Positions 6,279 through 13,632 of a DNA stretch of 13,781 bases are shown in pieces. Each line of letters begins with the position of its first letter. The first letter of the stretch is position 1. A program made the position numbers and the translations under genes. The notes under the pieces were generated by a model. The model was not told where the DNA came from and searched no databases. It saw nothing but the letters and a program-made list of their open reading frames with translations. The stretch is from Bordetella parapertussis (GTDB taxonomy: Bacteria > Pseudomonadota > Gammaproteobacteria > Burkholderiales > Burkholderiaceae_B): contig CAMDEF010000071.1 of the NCBI GenBank assembly GCA_945895265.1, forward strand, positions 1 through 13,781, written 5' to 3'.

Positions 6279-7124
6279 ATGAAAGACGTTACGCATCATC
6301 ACGCCGATTTAGGCGATGTCATTTTGCATTACATCACTGCAGGAGAGGGCTTCCCACTCGTGTTGTTACACGGGATCCCTCAGACGTGTCATGAATGGCG
6401 CTATGTCATGCCAGCGCTTTCTAAAAAGTTTAGAGTCATTGCGCCAGATTTACGTGGGTTGGGTGACTCCTCCCATCCGGTGTCTGGTTACGATAAAAAA
6501 ACAATGTCTGATGATATTTGGCGTCTTCTACAGTCGTTGAATATTGATTCATTCTTTTTAGTCGGTCACGACTGGGGCGGCCCAACTGCCTTCTCGCTAG
6601 CAGCGCAACACCCTGAGGCTGTTAAAAAACTGGCAATTCTTGATGTGGCGATCCCTGGCGATGGTGCAGATTTTTCACAAAATGGGCGTCGCTGGCATCA
6701 CCCGTTGTTTCGCACGCCTGATCTTCCAGAGGCGCTGTTTTTAGGTGGACGCGAGCATTTAATCATTAACTGGTTATTTGATAACTATGGTTATCTTCCA
6801 AACTGCATCGGTGAAGAAGATCGCAAAGAATATCTAAGAACCTACGTTAAACCTGGTGCCATGCGGGCGATGTTTAGCATCTATCGAACGTTGCCCCAAG
6901 ATGCAGAAGATAACGCAGCGATGATCAAAGCCAATGGCAAACTCAAGATGCCTGTGTTGGCACTTGGCGGCGATAAAAGCTTTGGACGAGGCATGGAGGT
7001 TCTTGAATCCCTACAAAGAATGGCCGAAAACGTGAGTGGTGGTTTGGTGCCGAACAGTGGCCACTGGGTTACCGAAGAGCAACCTGAATTTGTTGCCAAG
7101 GCTTTATTAGATTTTTTCAACTAA
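6279..7124 (+). CDS. Alpha/beta-hydrolase (epoxide hydrolase/haloacetate dehalogenase-like)
   Basis: This 281-residue alpha/beta-hydrolase has the oxyanion-hole motif HGIPQ (31-35), APDLRGLGDSS (55-65), the nucleophile elbow GHDWGG (96-101) with aspartate D98 as nucleophile, and a C-terminal histidine in SGHWVTEEQPE (H262). D232 in GGDKSF is a possible acid. An Asp nucleophile, not Ser, places it with epoxide hydrolases and haloacid or haloacetate dehalogenases, which work through an ester intermediate. The lid region has DLPEALF, common in those families. A strong AAGGGGAG lies three bases before the ATG. A small inverted repeat (GCGCAA 6240-6245, TTGCGC 6255-6260) precedes it. The transketolase gene starts 15 bases after its stop, so they are probably cotranscribed. 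It may open or dehalogenate a catabolic intermediate; the substrate is unknown. Confidence 0.85.
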   Translation: MKDVTHHHADLGDVILHYITAGEGFPLVLLHGIPQTCHEWRYVMPALSKKFRVIAPDLRGLGDSSHPVSGYDKKTMSDDIWRLLQSLNIDSFFLVGHDWGGPTAFSLAAQHPEAVKKLAILDVAIPGDGADFSQNGRRWHHPLFRTPDLPEALFLGGREHLIINWLFDNYGYLPNCIGEEDRKEYLRTYVKPGAMRAMFSIYRTLPQDAEDNAAMIKANGKLKMPVLALGGDKSFGRGMEVLESLQRMAENVSGGLVPNSGHWVTEEQPEFVAKALLDFFN

Positions 7125-7139
7125 TACGTTCAAGAAAAT

Positions 7140-9110
7140 ATGTCTTTAAATATTGCCAATGCGATACGCTTTCTTTCGATAGATGCCATTGTGCAGGCGC
7201 AAGAAGGCCACCAGGGCGTTCCCCTAGGAATGGCCGAAATCGCAACGGCGCTCTACACCCGTCATTTACGCTTTGTTGCGAATCAGCCAACCTGGCCTGA
7301 TCGTGATCGAGTGGTGTTATCGAATGGCCATGGATCGATGTTGCTGTATGCGCTTCTGTACTTAACAGGGTACGAGCACATCTCTTTAGAGCAGATTAAA
7401 CGCTTTCGTGAGTTAGGATCGCATTGCGAAGGGCACCCCGAGATTAATCAAAGTCATGGCATTGAGGTCACAACAGGCCCACTCGGGCAAGGCATTGCCA
7501 ATGCTTTTGGGATGGCAATCGCCGAAGCTTATTTACGTTCTCGCTTCGGTGAAACGTTAGTCAATCACCACACCTATGCTTTTGTCGGTGATGGGTGTCT
7601 GCAAGAAGGTGTTGGCCAAGAGATGATTTCGTTGGCTGGCCATCTGGCACTCGGCAAGCTCATTCTGCTGTGGGACGACAACCAAATCACTGATGATGGC
7701 AGTACGTCACTTTCTATCAGCGAAGATGTCGCCGAGCGTTTTCGTGTCGCCCACTGGCATGTGATTGAAGTTGACGGCCATGACCTTGAGGCAGTTTCAA
7801 GCGCCCTTGAACGAGCTAAAGCTGATCCACGGCCGTCTTTAATCGCTTGTCGAACCATGATCGCTCGTGGTGTCGCGCGACTTCAAGGCCAACGTGGTGG
7901 CCACAGTGCACGCTTGTTTAAAGCTGATGCAGACCTTGCACGCGCAGAACTTGAGTGGCCACACGCCCCGTTTCAAATCCCAGACGACGTCTTGGGTATG
8001 TGGCGCGAAGCCAGCAAAAGAAGTGAGCTTGAGTATCAAGCCTGGCAGAAGCGTTTAAACGCATTGAGCCAAGCTGAGCGTCGTGAATTCGAGCGTGTAT
8101 TGTCTGGCGAGCTTCCTGAGGGCTGGCAAGATGTGTTGCACGCCTATGAGCGCGACTCACTTGTGGGTGAGTCAGCCCCAGGCGGCATTTTGATTTCGGC
8201 TGAAATCAATGATCGCTTGGCTGAGATACTGCCTGAGCGAATGGTCGGCTGCGCAGACTTAGAGGCACCCACTAGCCATAAACGTCGGCTCAAAGCCTTT
8301 ACGGCTCAAGATCATGGTGGTGCCTATATCCATTGCGGGGTGCGTGAGCACGTCATGGGTTCGATGGTGAATGGCATGGCCGCGCACGGCGGCATCATCC
8401 CATTAGCCGTCACGTATCTGGCGTTTTCAGATTATGAGCGACCCGCAATGAGAATGGCCGCCTTGATGAAGCTTCCGGCTAAATTCGTGTTTAGTCATGA
8501 CTCGATCGGCGTGGGTAAGAACGGCCCAACGCACCAGCCGGTCGAAATCTTAGCCTCTCTGCGCGCGATGCCAAATATGTTGGTCATGCGTCCGGCGGAT
8601 GCAATCGAGGCCGCTGAGTGCTGGGAAATTGCGCTTGAACACCGCACGGGCCCCGTGTCGCTGGTCTTTGCACGCCAAGCGCTGCCCAGAGTGCGTACTG
8701 AACTTAGCGCAAACAATCTGTCGAGACGCGGCGGTTATATCCTTGCAGAAGCCTTGGGTGGCAAGAGGCTCGTCACGCTTTTGGCAACCGGCTCTGAAGT
8801 GATCATCGCACTGAAGGCTAGAGAACGGTTGCAGGCTGAAGGTATTGCAACGGCCGTTGTTTCAATGCCTTGCTGTGAGTTATTTGATCAGCAGGATCAA
8901 ACGTATCGCTCAGATGTTCTGGGCGCCCAGGTGGTGAGGGTTGCGATTGAGGCCGCCGTGCGTTTTGGTTGGGACCGCTATCTTGGCGAGCGCGGAGATT
9001 TTGTTGGCATGAAAGGTTTTGGTGCCTCGGGTGGGGCTGAGCAGTTATATGAGTATTTCAACATCACAGCCGCTGAGGTCGTGTCGCGTGTAAAAAAATT
9101 ATTGAATTAG
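7140..9110 (+). CDS. Transketolase-family enzyme, divergent accessory copy
   Basis: At 656 residues this is a full-length transketolase with fused ThDP and pyrimidine-binding halves. Visible motifs are GHQGVPLG (23-30, normally GHPGAPLG), LSNGHGS (60-66), EGHPE (97-101), TTGPLGQG (111-118), the ThDP motif GDGCLQEG to WDDN (150-181), GVREH (400-404) with catalytic E403, HDSIG (453-457), GPTHQP (462-467) and R512. Two positions are unusual. N461 replaces the Asp equivalent to E. coli TktA D469, which selects hydroxyaldehyde acceptors. The sugar-phosphate region that normally reads SADL..SN is CADLEAPTSHKRR here, and no Arg matches TktA R358. This points to an altered, possibly non-phosphorylated, substrate. 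It lies with catabolic genes and no pentose-phosphate or Calvin genes. The Shine-Dalgarno is weak (AAGAAA), consistent with coupling to the gene before. Confidence 0.88.
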   Translation: MSLNIANAIRFLSIDAIVQAQEGHQGVPLGMAEIATALYTRHLRFVANQPTWPDRDRVVLSNGHGSMLLYALLYLTGYEHISLEQIKRFRELGSHCEGHPEINQSHGIEVTTGPLGQGIANAFGMAIAEAYLRSRFGETLVNHHTYAFVGDGCLQEGVGQEMISLAGHLALGKLILLWDDNQITDDGSTSLSISEDVAERFRVAHWHVIEVDGHDLEAVSSALERAKADPRPSLIACRTMIARGVARLQGQRGGHSARLFKADADLARAELEWPHAPFQIPDDVLGMWREASKRSELEYQAWQKRLNALSQAERREFERVLSGELPEGWQDVLHAYERDSLVGESAPGGILISAEINDRLAEILPERMVGCADLEAPTSHKRRLKAFTAQDHGGAYIHCGVREHVMGSMVNGMAAHGGIIPLAVTYLAFSDYERPAMRMAALMKLPAKFVFSHDSIGVGKNGPTHQPVEILASLRAMPNMLVMRPADAIEAAECWEIALEHRTGPVSLVFARQALPRVRTELSANNLSRRGGYILAEALGGKRLVTLLATGSEVIIALKARERLQAEGIATAVVSMPCCELFDQQDQTYRSDVLGAQVVRVAIEAAVRFGWDRYLGERGDFVGMKGFGASGGAEQLYEYFNITAAEVVSRVKKLLN

Positions 9111-9126
9111 CGACGAATACAGTCGA

Positions 9127-10053
9127 TCAATCCAACACCAGCCACGCAACAAACGGCACCGTGACAACGCTGATGACCGTTGAGGCAACGATCACAGCCG
9201 ATACTCGCTCGGGATCGGCGCGATAACGTTGCGCCAGCACGAAGATATGCCCGGCTGAGGGCAGTGAGGCAATGACAACGCCTGTCTGCCACCAGAACGG
9301 CTCAAGCCCTAGCAGCTTGGCCAGCACCAACCAAACCAGTACGGGATACAACGCGAGTTTAGCCACGGCAATCGATAACGCCGCAACAATCCCAGCGCGG
9401 TCGATCTTTTGAACCGCTAGGGCCGCGCCGAGTGCAAACAGTGCAGTCGGGCCGGCAGCACTCCCCATGATGGTGAGAAACTGTTCTAGTGGTAGCGGCA
9501 GAGTCGTATTTGTCGCGGCCAACGTCACACCAACAAAAATAGCCACAACCACCGGATTTAAGAGCGTACCGCGAAAAATAATCTGCCCAATTTTTGCCTG
9601 GGCATTTTCGCCAACACTCATCAGCGCACTGCCCAGCGACAACAGAATCATCAGCTCTACCATGAGCGCCATTGAAAGAGGGCCGGCACCGCGAGCCCCG
9701 AAGAACGCCAGCATAATCGAGGGGCCCAGAAAACCAATGTTGCCTAATGAGGCGGTAGTGGCATGCGCCGCTGCAACGCTGGTGTTTTTGTTGACAACAC
9801 GCGAGATGAAAAACACCAGACAAAAAATGCTGAGCCCACAAAACAGGTACCCAAAATAAAAGCGCGCGTCAAAGGCCACAGAAAAGGGTTGGGTTGAAAT
9901 CAGACGGACGATCAATGCTGGCAGTGCAAAGCGAACCGAGAAGGTGCCTAAAATATCGACTGCGCCAGCAGGTACCCTACCTAAGCTCGCAGCAGCCCAG
10001 CCGGCCGCCACGATGCCAAAGATCGGCAGGCTGAGAAGAAAGAAGTCAATCAT
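9127..10053 (-). CDS. AEC-family transporter (auxin efflux carrier/malonate MdcF-like permease)
   Basis: This 308-residue integral membrane protein has about ten hydrophobic segments spread over its length. Typical AEC features are the N-terminal LPIFGIVAAGWAAASLG, the region HATTASLGNIGFLGPSIMLAF (98-118) with the conserved GNIGFLG, LLNPVVVAIFVGV in the middle, and LPSAGHIFVLAQRY followed by STVISVVTVPFVAWL at the C-terminus. Family members move malate, malonate, lactate or other small carboxylates, or auxin-like compounds. The gene converges on the transketolase with only 16 bases between the stop codons. Its own promoter region carries a tandem 13-mer and an inverted repeat. No clear Shine-Dalgarno precedes the ATG. 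A role in export or uptake of an acid belonging to the neighbouring pathway is inference. Confidence 0.87.
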   Translation of the reverse strand: MIDFFLLSLPIFGIVAAGWAAASLGRVPAGAVDILGTFSVRFALPALIVRLISTQPFSVAFDARFYFGYLFCGLSIFCLVFFISRVVNKNTSVAAAHATTASLGNIGFLGPSIMLAFFGARGAGPLSMALMVELMILLSLGSALMSVGENAQAKIGQIIFRGTLLNPVVVAIFVGVTLAATNTTLPLPLEQFLTIMGSAAGPTALFALGAALAVQKIDRAGIVAALSIAVAKLALYPVLVWLVLAKLLGLEPFWWQTGVVIASLPSAGHIFVLAQRYRADPERVSAVIVASTVISVVTVPFVAWLVLD

Positions 10054-10062
10054 CGCACTTGT

Positions 10063-10107
10063 GTTTGTTTGATACGTTTGTTTGATACTATTTCGTGGAT
10101 AGTATAC
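10063..10107. promoter_or_regulatory. Tandem 13-mer and inverted repeat upstream of the AEC gene (candidate operator)
   Basis: GTTTGTTTGATAC occurs twice in direct tandem (10063-10075 and 10076-10088). It runs into an inverted repeat, ATACTAT (10085-10091) and ATAGTAT (10099-10105), with a seven-base centre, ending in GTATAC. On the minus strand TATACT (10106-10101) would be a 5/6 match to a -10 box for the AEC gene, although no good -35 is seen. The block lies between the leftward AEC gene and the rightward DUF5522 gene. Regulator binding is inference. Confidence 0.45.
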
Positions 10108-10157
10108 GAAGACGGTACCGGCAGATGCTGAGAGTACACAACCTTTAGAAGCCCTAG

Positions 10158-10479
<322 letters not shown>

Positions 10480-10596
10480 CGTTATGCTTGGCCCCTATCG
10501 AGTTGTTGCAATCGCTAACAATTCAGTTACCAAAGATACGACTTACACGTACTTTTTCGAATAGAAATGCCTCACAATAATGGCTAAGATTTTGTG

Positions 10597-10914
10597 ATGG
10601 AAAAACGCATGTCCGCACTTGAATCAGTCGTCGAAAAAAATACCCAAATGATTGAGCGTCTTGATCGCTCGATGGATCACCTTACCAAGTCCATGGCCGA
10701 TTTGCGATTGCAGATGAGTAGGGGGTTTGCTGACGTACGCTTTGAGATGATGCGGGGTCAGGCTGAACTGCGCCGAGAGCTGACTGCTGGCTACGTTGGG
10801 TCACAAAATCACGTTGATTCAAAATTTTTCTGTCTCGTAGTTTTGCATTTCATTATTGCTTTTACTGTTTTGGATTTTTTGGCACGAGACTTTATCGATT
10901 TCTACTTAAAGTAG
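10597..10914 (+). CDS. Coiled-coil protein with a C-terminal membrane anchor, function unknown
   Basis: The likely start is the ATG at 10597, preceded directly by an in-frame GTG, giving 105 residues. Residues 4-60 form a probable coiled coil, with hydrophobic residues at heptad-like spacing (SALESVVEKNTQMIERLDRS, then MDHLTKSMADLRLQMSRGF). Residues 77-96 (FFCLVVLHFIIAFTVLDFLA) form one hydrophobic helix, followed by a short acidic tail. Bacterial proteins of this plan resemble the CCDC90/DUF1640-like coiled-coil membrane proteins and many small phage or island proteins; no specific function is assigned. There is only a weak ribosome binding site. It is followed eight bases later by the next small gene, so a short operon of three small genes is possible. 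Confidence 0.6.
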   Translation: MEKRMSALESVVEKNTQMIERLDRSMDHLTKSMADLRLQMSRGFADVRFEMMRGQAELRRELTAGYVGSQNHVDSKFFCLVVLHFIIAFTVLDFLARDFIDFYLK

Positions 10915-10922
10915 TCGCGCTA

Positions 10923-11153
10923 ATGAAACTCCGAATTATTGACGGCGTTGAAGTGCATTCTAGTTCTGGCAACGTATATGCTGACCTTGGCTTAACCGAT
11001 GCTGAGCAGCTCAAGATCATGACCGTCTTGGTGTTTAATCTTAATAATGGTCCAGAGCTAGCCTTTAAAATCGAATTTCATTTGAAAGCCGCCTCAAAGG
11101 TACTCGTGAAGCGCTTGAACGAGAGCGCCTTGACCCTAGATCACCTCCTATGA
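10923..11153 (+). CDS. Short protein with a HigA-like N-terminus, probable remnant
   Basis: The 76-residue protein has SSGNVYADLGLTDAEQLKI at residues 14-32. This is close to the conserved opening of HigA-type XRE antitoxins (pattern GNVFADLGLPDAEEL). In those proteins the helix-turn-helix domain with LTQ..AA..L follows. Here the rest (FNLNNGPELAFKIEFHL, then KAASKVLVKRLNESALTLDH) shows no helix-turn-helix. The gene therefore looks like an antitoxin start joined to unrelated sequence, or a frameshifted copy. No HigB or RelE toxin gene is next to it. It may still be expressed, since the frame is intact. The family hint rests on one segment, so confidence is limited. Confidence 0.45.
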   Translation: MKLRIIDGVEVHSSSGNVYADLGLTDAEQLKIMTVLVFNLNNGPELAFKIEFHLKAASKVLVKRLNESALTLDHLL

Positions 11154-11165
11154 CTTCGAATCAAA

Positions 11166-11357
11166 ATGAAAATTATTAAAGTCGGTATCACTCCACAAGA
11201 AAAAATTCGCGAACGAATGTTGGCGATTGCTAAAGGTGAATTCAAGCCTAAGCCATCAGACCCTAGGATTTGGTTCACCTCAATGCGCTCGTTGTCCCAA
11301 GTTTTAAGCGATAAAAATCTCACACTGTCAGATGTTATTCGTAAACCTCGACTGTAA
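11166..11357 (+). CDS. Truncated HVO_A0114-like transcriptional regulator/antitoxin N-terminus
   Basis: The 63-residue frame has ERMLAIAKGEFKPKPSDPRI (17-36) and WFTSMRSLSQVLSDKN (37-52). This is the typical N-terminal part of HVO_A0114-family putative regulators (pattern IA.GE.KP...P..WF.S..SLA.VLS..N), which often pair with a DUF6516 toxin. In full-length members a winged helix-turn-helix follows VLS.ENR.LL. Here the protein stops 11 residues later at VIRKPRL. The same frame stays readable past this stop (11358-11420, with RIGKQT and SSSKW) to a second stop at 11421, and again to 11549. This suggests decay by nonsense mutation rather than a designed short protein. No DUF6516 partner is visible. 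An alternative is a genuine short regulator fragment. Confidence 0.5.
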   Translation: MKIIKVGITPQEKIRERMLAIAKGEFKPKPSDPRIWFTSMRSLSQVLSDKNLTLSDVIRKPRL

Positions 11358-11582
11358 GTTCGGTTCCGTATCGGTAAGCAAACTGTAGAAAGTTCATCAA
11401 AATGGGCCAAGGGCTTAAATTAATTCTCTTTTCTAGTCGCTAAAAATTTGACTGACTTGGCCAGTCTTGCCGATCACCTCGCTGATGCAGATGTGACCGC
11501 AAAAAGGTTATGCCCATTTCATTGTCATCTCCGACTTTATTTCTATTGATGGATGGGTGCGGGTGCCTTCCGCGCATACACC
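11358..11582. other. Gap with possible decayed coding sequence
   Basis: No intact gene is visible. In the frame of the preceding truncated regulator, 11358-11420 reads without stop, and after the TAA at 11421-11423 another 41 codons (11424-11549) are open, including VAKNLTDLASLADHLADADV. These could be remnants of the same or a neighbouring gene. I do not recognise the second segment. No RNA gene is seen. Confidence 0.25.
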
Positions 11583-11610
11583 CCCGCCCTGAACGGCGAG
11601 GTTTTACGCG
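11583..11610. repeat. 28-bp hairpin repeat, copy 2
   Basis: It matches 3079-3106 at 26 of 28 bases, including the ACGCG tail. On the minus strand it folds as CCTCGCC, GTTCAG loop, GGCGGGG (seven pairs, one T-G). On the plus strand the stem is followed by TTTT, so it could also act as a terminator for the small genes to its left. It lies 30 bases beyond the stop of the leftward defence-like operon. Confidence 0.6.
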
Positions 11611-11640
11611 CAAATTAGATAAACTACCTGCGGTCGAGTC

Positions 11641-12141
11641 TTATTTATTTTTATCGCTGCCTCGATAGAATCTATGATCTGGATCAAAAAATACAACATA
11701 AAAAGTATTCGAGCAAAATGTTTGACCGCTACCTTTATGAATCCTCCCGTTATATCCCTTAGGAATGGTAAATCCGCATAATCGCGTCGCCCAGTCGAGC
11801 CTGAACCGCGCCCACTCGGCCTGATGAGGTACGTGTCTTGGATGAGTAAAGTCTGACTTCGAGGGGAAAGCCCCATAGATTGAGAATACCGTACCACTCT
11901 TGCCAACCGGTTGAGTGCTCCAATACTCGAGCGATTCTCGACCATATTCTTTGAGCTTAGTAACGAGATTGACTAACGTCGTGTTCTCTAAGTCTGAAAA
12001 GTCTTTCCCCGGTGCCTGAACTTCAAAATAGGAAAAATTAAATTTACATCTAGCCGCCAGCCTATCGCTTTCAAGATCGATGCTCGCGGTTGGAATTGAT
12101 GCCAAAAAACTATTCTTCGCGGAGTTACTGTATCGCGTCAT
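11641..12141 (-). CDS. Partner protein of the AAA ATPase, family not recognised (possible effector)
   Basis: This 166-residue protein starts at an ATG that overlaps the ATPase stop codon as ATGA, so translation is probably coupled; GGAG lies about ten bases upstream. I cannot name the family. The sequence looks conserved-like and globular in its second half: VGKSGTVFSIYG (79-90), DFTHPRHVPHQAEWARFRLD (97-116), LCGFTIPKG (121-129) and SNTFYVVFFDPDHRFYRG (144-161). The clustered charged and polar residues H100, H103, H106, E109 and R112, and D153, D155, H156 and R157, could form an active site such as a nuclease, but this is a guess. There is no signal peptide or membrane helix. Two-gene units of an AAA15/21 ATPase with a small tightly coupled partner are typical of anti-phage systems (for comparison PARIS, AbiL, Septu). 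Confidence 0.6.
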   Translation of the reverse strand: MTRYSNSAKNSFLASIPTASIDLESDRLAARCKFNFSYFEVQAPGKDFSDLENTTLVNLVTKLKEYGRESLEYWSTQPVGKSGTVFSIYGAFPSKSDFTHPRHVPHQAEWARFRLDWATRLCGFTIPKGYNGRIHKGSGQTFCSNTFYVVFFDPDHRFYRGSDKNK

Positions 12142-13280
12142 AGGCGAGGGACTCCGCCTATTCGGCCTTCCTTATATAGAGGCGAAATTGGTCGATCATT
12201 TCGAAGAATATCACCAGGTAGTTCGTCTAGTCTGTAAACATAGCTAGCGTTGTTGTCTTTATTGACAAGACACGTCCGATACTTGCCGCATATATCCAAA
12301 ATGTCAGCGTCGTGCGCGCTGAACAGCAACTGTGCGCCCAATTGATTCATATTTTTATCTGTAAATAGCTCTGTAAGCTTCGGAAGAAGATCTGGATGTA
12401 GATAAATATCAAATTCATCGGCAATAAATACTCCTCCACGGGCAATTGTCGTGATGTATGCAGAGAGTATTCGGTAGAGATATTTAGTTCCGCTTGACTC
12501 GGTTGAAGAGAAAACCGGAAACGTTTTATCGTCAACCATATGATGAAAGATCGGAAAGTATTTCTTTTTACCTTCACGACCTTCTTCGCTTGAGATCGTG
12601 ATGTCGGCGATCCCGATGTCACACTGTTTAATAAAGTCAATTACGATTGCTAATAATTTTGGATCTTCTGCAAAAAATTTCGATACCGTATCTGTATCGA
12701 AGTGTTGCGCACCGATGAACCCAGATTGTGTAACGTTAAAAATGATTTTCTTAAAAAAACTATGTACGGGCTCAAACTCCTTATTGCGATGTTGATGAAG
12801 TGTAGATATGATCGACGCGTTTTTTCTGTAATCGATCGCTTCAATATCGGATAAACGATTGACCGCTTTAACCTTGTCTAAATTTCTTTCGAATAATTTA
12901 GTTTGTCTTTTTTTCTTCTGATAAAGGGCTTCTCTTATCACTCTCTCTGGCGTAACAGACAGTTCGTAAAGATAAGTTATTCCATCCTCTGCAGTGAACT
13001 CCGCATAGAATTCCGAAGGACTGCTTGACCTGCAATAAGAATCAACGGCAATGTCCGCCTCTGGTTCACCGGAGAAGGATTTTGACGCAAAACTCGCCAT
13101 AAATGCCAAGCCTTTGAGCAGATGGGTTTTTCCACTACCGTTTGCGCCTTTGACACACATTATGGTTGCGTTGTCGAATCCGTTCGAAATGTGCTCTGGC
13201 ACATTTCCATCCAGGCGAAAGGACACTGAGGCACCCTCTTTGAAACAGAGGAAATTGCGCAGACCATATTCTATTAGCAT
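12138..13280 (-). CDS. AAA15/AAA21-type ATP-binding protein (OLD/RloA-like, defence-associated)
   Basis: From the ATG at 13280 the protein has 380 residues and opens MLIEYGLRNFLCFKEGASVS, the standard start of AAA15/AAA21 ATPases (an N-terminal beta strand before the P-loop). A TTG at 13301 would add seven residues. Numbered from the ATG, Walker A is GANGSGKT (45-52), an ABC-like signature is TESSGTKYL (260-268), Walker B is GGVFIADEFD (282-291), the D-loop is LHPDLLPKL (294-302) and the H-loop is LFSAHDADIL (320-329). The long insert between Walker A and the signature is expected for this SMC/Rad50-related family. Such ATPases act as sensors or motors in phage defence together with a partner effector; here that would be the overlapping downstream gene. 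No Shine-Dalgarno is visible in the AT-rich leader. Low GC compared with the catabolic genes suggests horizontal origin. Confidence 0.85.
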   Translation of the reverse strand: MLIEYGLRNFLCFKEGASVSFRLDGNVPEHISNGFDNATIMCVKGANGSGKTHLLKGLAFMASFASKSFSGEPEADIAVDSYCRSSSPSEFYAEFTAEDGITYLYELSVTPERVIREALYQKKKRQTKLFERNLDKVKAVNRLSDIEAIDYRKNASIISTLHQHRNKEFEPVHSFFKKIIFNVTQSGFIGAQHFDTDTVSKFFAEDPKLLAIVIDFIKQCDIGIADITISSEEGREGKKKYFPIFHHMVDDKTFPVFSSTESSGTKYLYRILSAYITTIARGGVFIADEFDIYLHPDLLPKLTELFTDKNMNQLGAQLLFSAHDADILDICGKYRTCLVNKDNNASYVYRLDELPGDILRNDRPISPLYKEGRIGGVPRL

Positions 13281-13632
13281 TTTATTTATATTTTCAGTCA
13301 AATTTGACGTAATTTTATCATAAGAATTTAATAATTAGTCATCTTATGTTGCCTTTCCGTCTAGAGCGGTTTGGCGCGTTGCATCTACGCCCTCCATTCC
13401 CCACCCCCAATTCAAACCTCAATCTCAGCATTTTCTACTGCCTCATCCAGTGAGCCACTCACTCAGCGATACTGATCTCATAGAACTATGCGGATCAATT
13501 CTTAGGAGATTACAAATGTCAGATGCCCTGAGCACTGAGAGTGCTCGCCGAGAGTCGCAGCCCCTGACGCTAGATTGAGCTAGTCATGAAAATTCATTTT
13601 CGGGTTAACCACCATACAGAGCACGAAATCAC
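13281..13632. other. Intergenic region upstream of the ATPase operon
   Basis: This stretch must contain the ATPase promoter on the minus strand, and its first 50 bases are very AT-rich. I cannot fix -35 and -10 boxes. The only coding hint is a 20-codon ORF at 13516. No repeat shared with the rest of the window is seen. Confidence 0.4.
13516..13578 (+). CDS. Very short ORF with a strong ribosome binding site (leader peptide or gene remnant)
   Basis: A 20-residue frame (MSDALSTESARRESQPLTLD) starts seven bases after AGGAG (13504-13508), one of the best Shine-Dalgarno sites in this window. Inside it is a perfect hairpin, GAGCACT (13530-13536) and AGTGCTC (13540-13546), with a three-base loop. 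It could be a leader peptide, or the start of a gene that was cut when the IS21-like element inserted about 55 bases downstream. There is no protein family to support it. Confidence 0.25.
   Translation: MSDALSTESARRESQPLTLD

Noticed and set aside
9359..9859. Long ORFs (160 codons minus, 130 codons plus) inside the AEC gene
   Set aside because: They are shadows of a clear membrane protein; cysteine- and histidine-rich compositions show no domain.
13412..13465. Short minus-strand frame ending in a plausible C-terminus (LDEAVENAEIEV)
   Set aside because: Only about 16 codons follow an in-frame stop, there is no ribosome site, and I recognise no family.
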